From Pontiella sulfatireligans (GTDB taxonomy: Bacteria; Verrucomicrobiota; Kiritimatiellia; Kiritimatiellales; Pontiellaceae): a stretch of 64,000 nucleotides of DNA. Made by a program: the position numbers and the translations under genes. Positions 58,274 to 64,000 of the stretch are shown here, piece by piece (the stretch's first letter is position 1; every line of letters starts with the position of its first letter). The notes below the pieces were generated by a model that was not told the DNA's origin, ran no database searches, and saw only the letters and a list, made by a program, of their open reading frames with translations. The DNA is taken from positions 1,054,001 to 1,118,000 of the forward strand of contig NZ_CAAHFH010000002.1 of the NCBI RefSeq assembly GCF_900890705.1, given 5' to 3'.

Positions 58274-58735
58274 ATGCATGAAGAAACCGCACAGCGCTGG
58301 ATCAACGAACTGGAGCTCGAACGCCATCCGGAAGGAGGCTGGTTCCGGCGCACGTACACCTCGGAGCTAAGCATCGGTTCTCGCCCTGCCATGACCTCAA
58401 TCCATTATTTGCTCGAAGCCGGTGATTTTTCCGCTCTGCACCGGCTAAAGCAGGATGAACAATGGCACTTTTATTCCGGCGAACCGCTCATGCTGCACAT
58501 GATCAGCCCCGATGGCGCGCTCTCAGCCACCAAACTCGGCCCTCAAGGCCCATTTCAGGCCACTGTTCCGGCCGGTCATCTATTTGGTGCATCCGTCGAA
58601 ACTGCTTATGCGTTGGTTGGCTGCACAGTGGCGCCGGGCTTTGATTTTTCCGATTTTGAAATGCCCTCCCGCGCGAGTCTGCTGGCGGATTTTCCGGAAC
58701 ATGAGCTGTTGATTCGCAGGCTGACCCGAATTTAA
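58274..58735 (+). CDS. DUF985 cupin-domain protein
   Basis: 153 residues. ELERHPEGGWFRRTYTSE, TSIHYLLEAGDFSALHRLK, DEQWHFYSGEPLMLHMI and VAPGFDFSDFEMPSRASLLA are the DUF985 cupin family. A cupin beta-barrel with likely metal-binding His residues; enzymatic activity unknown. It stands alone after a ~300-bp gap. Confidence 0.9.
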   Translation: MHEETAQRWINELELERHPEGGWFRRTYTSELSIGSRPAMTSIHYLLEAGDFSALHRLKQDEQWHFYSGEPLMLHMISPDGALSATKLGPQGPFQATVPAGHLFGASVETAYALVGCTVAPGFDFSDFEMPSRASLLADFPEHELLIRRLTRI

Positions 58736-58985
58736 CCGCACAATCGCTTTAGGCAAAAAAAAGAACAGCGCGAGGAAAAGAGGAGGGAAACCCCGCGCTG
58801 CTCAAGTGAAACCCAAACCAAGAGCTTCGTACACTATAACGTTGCTGCTCAGGAGTTTTTGTACACTTTTTTTAAAAAACATGCCCCACACCGCATGAAA
58901 CGACCAGTCAGAACCCGTATATTGCTTATTATGATCATCTTACGCCTACTCCAAAAAATCGCGCCCCTCAAAAAAAACTCTCTGT

Positions 58986-59381
58986 CTATCGCGGGCATGC
59001 CGCATACAGCCCGGCATGGTGGATCAGCTGCACCTTTTTAAACCCGGCTTGGACGAACTCAGCCGATACGGCGAAACCCGGCCTTCGCAGGCTCTTGCGG
59101 GAAAAGATGTTGATATCAGGCTGGGACTTCATTTCTTTCAGCACCTCGCCGTCTTCTCCTAAAAAAGCAATATCAACGTGCCCCGCCTGCCGCACCATGG
59201 CCGACATGGGGTGCAACGTCCCCGCAACCTCGACGACGCCGGCCCCTTGCTGCACCGAAACATTTGTAATCATCACCTCGCGGCTCGGCTCAACCGCGAT
59301 GGCCGAATTCGATTTCATAGTGGAACAGCCGGCGAGCGAGAGCGCTCCGCCGGCCACACACGCCATCATATATTTTTTCAT
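58986..59381 (-). CDS. Lipoprotein downstream of RND efflux pump
   Basis: 131 residues from ATG 59381 with GGGAGG upstream. Signal (MMACVAGGALSLAGC, lipid Cys ~19). The rest (SREVMITNVSVQQGAGVVEV, MSAMVRQAGHVDIAFLGEDG) is a small beta-domain with no recognised family. Overlaps the RND pump stop (ATGA), so it is translated with the efflux operon and may be an accessory periplasmic or outer-membrane component. Confidence 0.75.
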   Translation of the reverse strand: MKKYMMACVAGGALSLAGCSTMKSNSAIAVEPSREVMITNVSVQQGAGVVEVAGTLHPMSAMVRQAGHVDIAFLGEDGEVLKEMKSQPDINIFSRKSLRRPGFAVSAEFVQAGFKKVQLIHHAGLYAACPR

Positions 59382-62300
59382 TTGCATCCTCCCGCCTTCA
59401 TACGGCTCGATCCATTTTCCAACCTGTGCTCCACCCACTCGTAAATGGCAGGCAGCACAAACAGCGTCAGAAACGTCGATGAAGTCAGGCCAAATACCAC
59501 CACCGCCGCCAGCGGACGCTGCACCTCCGCGCCGGCGCCGCTGGAAAGCAGCAAGGGCAGCAAGCCGAGCAACGTCGTGAGCGTGGTCATGATCACCGGG
59601 CGGAAGCGAATCAGGCTTCCATTCACTACAGCATCGTGAACCCCCTGCCCTTCCTTGCGCAGATCGTTGAAGTCGGTCAGCAGCACCATGGCGTCCTGCA
59701 TGGCGATGCCGAACAGCGCAATGAAACCAATAGAGGCCGGAACGGACAAATACTGCCCGGTCGCCCACAGGCCGATCACCCCGCCGATCAGCGCCAGCGG
59801 CACGTTGAGCAAAATCATAAGCGCATGCCGAACGCAGCGGTAGGCAATCCACAGCAGCATAAAAATGGCCACCACAACAATGGGCACGATAACCGTCAGC
59901 CGGTTCATGGCCCGATGTTGCTGCTCGAACTGGCCGCCGTATTCAAGGAACACCCCTTCGGGCAGGTCGATTTTTTCGGCCACAGCCGATTGGATGTCGG
60001 CGAGCACCTTGCTGAGTGCGCGGTCTTTTATGTTGCCCTGAACAATCCAGCGGCGCTGGTTATGCTCGCGGTTGATTTGCAGCGCGCCTTCAACCATCTC
60101 GATATCGGCCAGCTGGTCGAGCCGCAGCAGCGCGCCGTCGGCCGAGCGGATGAAGAGCTGGCTCAAGGCATCGGGCGTAGCGCGGAACTCGGGGGCATAG
60201 CGCACGTGGATGCCGTAGCGCCGCGTGTTTTGATACAGCGTGCCGACCACCCGCCCGCCGACCGCGGTTTCTACCAGCTCCAGCACCGTTTCGCCGGAAA
60301 CGCCGTAGCGCGCAAGCGCCTCGTGATTGAGAACAACCTTCACCTGAGGCTGGCCGTAGCTTTGCTCGACAGAAAGGTCGACCAAGCCGTCGACGCCTTC
60401 GATGGCTTTCCCAATCTCTTTGGCCACGAGGCGGATCTGCTCCAGCTCCTCGCCGTAGACCTTGATGGCCAGCTGCGCCTTGATGCCCGAGAGCAGTTCA
60501 TCGAACTGGTTTTGGATCGGCTGGGACAGGTTGATCTGAACGCCGGGATAGGCGTCCAGCCGTCCGCGCAGTTCGGCCGCGATCTTGGCCTTGTCGGCAT
60601 CCGGCTCCAGTTCAATGTGCAGCTCGGCAAAGTTGACCGGGTGCGGATGGCTTCCGGCCTCGGGGCGTCCAATCCGGGCAATGACCTCGTCCACGCCTTC
60701 GATTTCCAGCAGCTCACGGGTTAGCCGCTTAATGGTCCGTTCGGCTTCTTCCAGCGCAATCGACGGCGCCATGTTGGCCGTAACCATGATGGAGCCCTCC
60801 TCCAGCACCGGAATAAATTCGGTGCCGATTTTCCGAAGATTGGAAAACGCCAGCACCGATAAAATGACAACGCCCACAAAAACCGAGGCCTTGAACCGCA
60901 GCGCCCCCACGAGCAGCTTGCGGTAGCCGTTTTTCAATGCTTGGAAAAACTTTGATTCCTTGTAGGGCTTCTCGTTCAGCAGGAAGCTCGCGAGCACCGG
61001 CGCGATGACCAAGGCGAAAACAATCGAACCTCCCAGCGCCAGCATGACGGTGAAGGCCAGCGGCTTGAACATTTTTCCTTCGACCGCCTCCAGCGAGAGG
61101 ATGGGAAGGAAGACCACGATCACAATCATGATCGCGAATGCGATCGGCCGGCCGACCTCCTTCGTCGCATTGAGAATCAGCTGCAGCCGATGCTCTTTGC
61201 CTCCGTGCTTAAGCCCGAGAAAGCGGTGGATGTTTTCCGTCACCACAATCGCGCCATCCACCAGCAGGCCGAGTGCAACGGCAATGCCGCCGAGCGACAT
61301 CAGGTTGGCCGAGATGCCGAAGCGGCTCATGCCGATGAAGGCCACCAAGGCGCAGAACGGCATGGCGAGCGAAACAATAATGGCGGCGCGGAAGCAGCCG
61401 AGGAAGGCAAACAGCACCAGCAGCACCAGCACCATGCCCTGCAGCAGCGCAACCTTGACGGTGCGCGTTGCATTGTCCACGAGGTCCGCCTGCTCATAGT
61501 ACGGCACCAGCTTCACACCTTCAGGCAGGCCCGCCTGCACCTGCTCGACCTTTTCATAGAGGGCTGCAATCACCTCCGACGAATTGGCCCCGAACAGCTT
61601 CATCACAATGCCCGACACCACCTCTTCGCCTTCGCCGATAGTCACCACGCCGCGGCGCAGCGCCGGGCCATACTCAACTTCGGCGACGTCTGAAATGGAG
61701 ACCGGCGTGCCGTTGAAGGTTTTCAGGGTAATCCCGCGGATATCGTCCAGATTGCGCAGCAGGCCGATGCCCCGAACAAGGTGCTCCTCGGAATTCATCT
61801 GCAAATACTGTCCGCCCACGTTGCGGTTGTTGGCCTGCACGGCCGTCACTACGTCCTCGACCGCGAGGCCGTACTGGTGCAGCAGATAGGGATCCAGCGC
61901 AATCTGGTACTGCAGCACATGGCCGCCAACGCTCAAAATATCCGTCACGCCCGGCACGGTCTGCAGCTGGCGCTTCACCACCCAGTCGTTGACGTCGCGC
62001 AGATAGGTCAGTTGCTCCAGTCCGCCGGTATCAGCACCCTCTTCCAGTTCAAGGTAGTAGAGAAACACCTGCCCGAGCCCGGTCGAGATCGGCCCCAGCG
62101 CCGGCGGCTCGCTCAGCTCCGGCAGATCGGCCATGGCCGCGTTGAGCCGCTCCGAAACCAGCTGGCGCGCAAAATAGATGTCGGTGTCGTCGGTGAAATA
62201 GACATAGACCACCGCCATGCCAAAGGCCGAGGTCGACTTGATCAGCGTAACGTTCGGCAGCCCGTTCATCGCAGTTTCGATCGGATAGGCCACCAACTGT

Positions 62301-62485
62301 TCGACCTCCTCCGGCGCCATGCCGCCGGCTTCCGCAAACACCGGCACCATGATGGGCGAAATGTCCGGAAAGGCCTCGACGTCAAGCTGGCGGTATTCGT
62401 AAACACCCAGCCCAACAACCCCGAGCAGGGCCAGCAGCACCAGCCCGCGATTCCTTAAAGCCGAATTAATTAATTTTTCAATCAT
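59378..62485 (-). CDS. CzcA/CusA-type heavy-metal RND efflux pump
   Basis: 1035 residues. Twelve-helix RND transporter: N-terminal helix (NRGLVLLALLGVVGLGVYEY), porter domains, TM4 motif LGLLVDGAIVVTENIHRFLG with acidic Asp, and a second helix block with LRKEGQGVHDAVVNGSLIRF and VIMTTLTTLLGLLPLLL. Uses the proton gradient to export metal cations (zinc, cobalt, copper or silver). With the downstream adaptor and outer-membrane protein it forms a tripartite pump. Metal specificity is not readable. Confidence 0.95.
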   Translation of the reverse strand: MIEKLINSALRNRGLVLLALLGVVGLGVYEYRQLDVEAFPDISPIMVPVFAEAGGMAPEEVEQLVAYPIETAMNGLPNVTLIKSTSAFGMAVVYVYFTDDTDIYFARQLVSERLNAAMADLPELSEPPALGPISTGLGQVFLYYLELEEGADTGGLEQLTYLRDVNDWVVKRQLQTVPGVTDILSVGGHVLQYQIALDPYLLHQYGLAVEDVVTAVQANNRNVGGQYLQMNSEEHLVRGIGLLRNLDDIRGITLKTFNGTPVSISDVAEVEYGPALRRGVVTIGEGEEVVSGIVMKLFGANSSEVIAALYEKVEQVQAGLPEGVKLVPYYEQADLVDNATRTVKVALLQGMVLVLLVLFAFLGCFRAAIIVSLAMPFCALVAFIGMSRFGISANLMSLGGIAVALGLLVDGAIVVTENIHRFLGLKHGGKEHRLQLILNATKEVGRPIAFAIMIVIVVFLPILSLEAVEGKMFKPLAFTVMLALGGSIVFALVIAPVLASFLLNEKPYKESKFFQALKNGYRKLLVGALRFKASVFVGVVILSVLAFSNLRKIGTEFIPVLEEGSIMVTANMAPSIALEEAERTIKRLTRELLEIEGVDEVIARIGRPEAGSHPHPVNFAELHIELEPDADKAKIAAELRGRLDAYPGVQINLSQPIQNQFDELLSGIKAQLAIKVYGEELEQIRLVAKEIGKAIEGVDGLVDLSVEQSYGQPQVKVVLNHEALARYGVSGETVLELVETAVGGRVVGTLYQNTRRYGIHVRYAPEFRATPDALSQLFIRSADGALLRLDQLADIEMVEGALQINREHNQRRWIVQGNIKDRALSKVLADIQSAVAEKIDLPEGVFLEYGGQFEQQHRAMNRLTVIVPIVVVAIFMLLWIAYRCVRHALMILLNVPLALIGGVIGLWATGQYLSVPASIGFIALFGIAMQDAMVLLTDFNDLRKEGQGVHDAVVNGSLIRFRPVIMTTLTTLLGLLPLLLSSGAGAEVQRPLAAVVVFGLTSSTFLTLFVLPAIYEWVEHRLENGSSRMKAGGCK

Positions 62486-62562
62486 CAGATTTCCAATTTC
62501 ACATTTCAGATTTCAAGTTTCACATTTCAGATTTCAAGTTTCACATTTCAGGTTTCAAGTTT
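62486..62562. repeat. 21-bp tandem repeat between pump genes
   Basis: Three 21-bp units starting CAGATTTC at 62486, 62507 and 62528, plus a partial fourth (62549-62562). The second and third units are identical; the first differs at a few bases. It fills the gap between the RND pump start and the adaptor stop. Confidence 0.9.
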
Positions 62563-62564
62563 GA

Positions 62565-63794
62565 TCAATGTCCATGGCCGGCGTGGGGATCCATGCCGCT
62601 GGTGACCATTTCAGCCTTCAGCGCAAACGCGCCGACCGCCACATATTCATCACCGGGCTTCAGGCCGCTCTTGATTTCAACATGGTGCTCATCGGCAAGC
62701 CCAAGCCGCACGGGCGCAGTAACGAAACCGTCGCCGCTGCGAGTAAACACCACGGATTCGCCTTCCAGGCTTTGGATGGCTTCGCGCGGCACCGCGACCG
62801 GAACGTCAGCCGTTTCCACATTGATGCGCGCCCGCACAAAAGCGCCGGGCGTAAAGTCCTCGTCCGCGCCCTCGAGCACGCAGCGGGCGGTGAAGGTTCG
62901 GGTTTCGTGCGATATGATCGGACTGATATACTTAACCGTTCCAGATGCGGTGTGCCCATCATGCGCAATGAACTTGACCGGCATGCCCTTGCGCAGCAGG
63001 TGCTGATATTGGGGAAAGATGCTGATATCGGCCCAGACGCTGGAGAGGTCGCCAACCTCGAACAGCACCTTGTCGTCGTTCGCCGTTTCGCCAACCGCAA
63101 GATCCTTGGAAAGGATGACGCCATCCAGCGGCGCGGAGACGGTATAGACCGCCATCGTTTCGCGGTTTTCGAGCGAAGCCAGAACATCGCCCTTCCTCAC
63201 CGTGTCGCCGATCTCGGCGAAGACCTGGCGAACGATGCTCGCATAGCGCGGGGAAACCGCCGCGGTTTGGTCGCGGTTCAATTTGATCTCGGCCGGGAAG
63301 ACCGTTGCCAGGCTAATCGTTCCACCTTCGGCCTTGTGGATTTGAATACCCACCTTCTGGATCATTTCCTCCGTAAGCTCCAACGCAGCAGCCGCTTCGC
63401 TGCCGTGGTCATGGCCGGCATGAGCGTCGAGCTCTGCTTCTTCAGCAGCATGATCGCAGCCAGCATGATCTGCATGCTCCTCTTCGAGAGCTTCGCTGTC
63501 ATGGCTTTCGTGGTCCGGCTTGCCATCGCCATCGTGGTCGTGCGGGACTGCACCGGACGCATGCTCGTTTCCGGCATCTTCATCATGCTCGAGGCTTTCA
63601 TTACTGCCATGATCGTGATCACCTTCGGCATCCTGGGCTTCCAATCCCTGGAGGCCCGACAACGTGAATTCCTTCCCGGATGCGGCCTTTTCGAGGCACG
63701 ACGGGCAGTCGCACGCCAATTCTGTCTTCTCTGTTTGCTGGCCATAAGAGCCAGCAACTAGGCCAAGCAGTGCAATAAGTAAATATTTTTTCAT
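62565..63794 (-). CDS. His-rich RND periplasmic adaptor (CzcB/CusB-like)
   Basis: 409 residues. Signal peptide MKKYLLIALLGLVAGSYGQ, a Cys pair (CDCPSC), then an extremely His/Asp/Glu-rich segment (~55-150: DHDHGSNESLEHDEDAG, HDHDGDGKPDHESHDSE, HAGHDHGSE) and a C-terminal HAGHGH tail. The membrane-fusion core follows: VFPAEIKLNRDQTAAVSPRY, VSAPLDGVILSKDLAVGE and VAVPREAIQSLEGESVVF. The His-rich parts probably bind metal and feed it to the pump. Confidence 0.92.
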   Translation of the reverse strand: MKKYLLIALLGLVAGSYGQQTEKTELACDCPSCLEKAASGKEFTLSGLQGLEAQDAEGDHDHGSNESLEHDEDAGNEHASGAVPHDHDGDGKPDHESHDSEALEEEHADHAGCDHAAEEAELDAHAGHDHGSEAAAALELTEEMIQKVGIQIHKAEGGTISLATVFPAEIKLNRDQTAAVSPRYASIVRQVFAEIGDTVRKGDVLASLENRETMAVYTVSAPLDGVILSKDLAVGETANDDKVLFEVGDLSSVWADISIFPQYQHLLRKGMPVKFIAHDGHTASGTVKYISPIISHETRTFTARCVLEGADEDFTPGAFVRARINVETADVPVAVPREAIQSLEGESVVFTRSGDGFVTAPVRLGLADEHHVEIKSGLKPGDEYVAVGAFALKAEMVTSGMDPHAGHGH

Positions 63795-63796
63795 TT

Positions 63797-64000
63797 CTAC
63801 ATTCCTTCCTTCATAAAACGATGGATTTCAGCACGAGCGAGATGAGCATCCTTAAGCGCGTCGATCTGGCGGATCCGGATGTCGGCCAAGTTCTGTTGCG
63901 ACGCGATTAGCTCAACCCATGAATAGCGCCCGGCCTCATAGCCGGCCCGGCTGAGCTGATAGGCCTCTTCTGCCTTGGGGATCAGTTTGTCGCGCGTCAT
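63797..64000 (-). CDS. TolC/CzcC-like outer-membrane efflux protein, 5'-truncated
   Basis: The last 67 residues of a protein that starts beyond the right edge: IPKAEEAYQLSRAGYEAGRY, SWVELIASQQNLADIRIRQI, ALKDAHLARAEIHRFM. The AEEAYQLSxxGYExGxxS pattern is the C-terminal OEP/TolC helical repeat. Forms the outer-membrane channel of the CzcCBA-type pump; upstream of the adaptor by 2 bp. Confidence 0.9.
   Translation of the reverse strand: MTRDKLIPKAEEAYQLSRAGYEAGRYSWVELIASQQNLADIRIRQIDALKDAHLARAEIHRFMKEGM

Noticed and set aside
1..64000. tRNA, rRNA or riboswitch genes
   Set aside because: No cloverleaf with a GTTCGANTC-type T-loop, no rRNA segment and no recognised riboswitch was seen by eye in the intergenic regions. 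A covariance-model search would be decisive.

Overview
This is 64 kb of a Gram-negative bacterial chromosome, about 55-58% G+C by eye. Lipoproteins, RND efflux, sulfatases, FHA and PEGA proteins, an SHD1-type tail on a GH16 enzyme, and polysaccharide genes without SusC/SusD together suggest the PVC group. A marine sulfatase-rich Kiritimatiellota/Pontiella-like organism is my best guess; this is inference, since no rRNA or marker-gene placement was possible. I saw no tRNA, rRNA or CRISPR array.

Layout. 1-6.7 kb: housekeeping genes (C-terminal part of fusA, thioredoxin-like lipoprotein, class II aldolase, HPr, lipoate ligase, adenosine deaminase). 6.8-9.7 kb: a complete IS66-type element (6997-9329) with an 8-bp target duplication splits a DUF4160 gene lying upstream of a DUF2442 gene. 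9.8-11.1 kb: purB. 11.2-22.6 kb: a Tad/Flp pilus locus on the minus strand, running from two Flp-like pilins through TadE/TadG proteins, CpaB, an FHA-TadA ATPase, TadB and TadC to an FHA membrane protein and a PEGA-repeat lipoprotein. 22.6-23.1 kb: gene-free DNA holding a 201-bp inverted-repeat element. 23.1-25.4 kb: a membrane protein with a formylglycine-enzyme-like domain that lacks one catalytic Cys. 25.7-30.1 kb: trpB, gluQ, trpF and a flavodoxin-fold reductase, interrupted by a PaaX/Cas2-like gene that sits between two near-identical 44-bp palindromes.

30.2-50.0 kb is a sulfated red-algal galactan (agar/porphyran/carrageenan) locus. It holds a ThuA-like protein, two sulfatases, a CBM-like protein, a DUF5060 glycosidase, a LacI regulator, two paralogous beta-propeller glycosidases, a GH94-like phosphorylase, a GH2 beta-galactosidase, a GH86-like enzyme and a GH16 enzyme. 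Secreted enzymes and sulfatases would cut and desulfate the polymer; cytoplasmic GH2, GH94 and propeller enzymes would finish the oligosaccharides. A shared TGTTA-N5-AACA motif upstream of lacI and in the GH94/propeller divergent promoter suggests LacI control.

50.1-64 kb: UDP-glucose dehydrogenase, DUF4404, a GT4 glycosyltransferase, a BvgS-like hybrid kinase with a YcgN-type protein, small proteins, an RluA-type pseudouridine synthase, a DUF985 cupin, and a CzcCBA-type heavy-metal efflux operon that runs off the right edge.

Most notable: the palindrome-flanked PaaX/Cas2-like gene; two genes interrupted by a stop where Trp is expected (DUF4160, methyltransferase); and a sulfatase whose C-x-P-x-R motif reads C-K-P-S-G.
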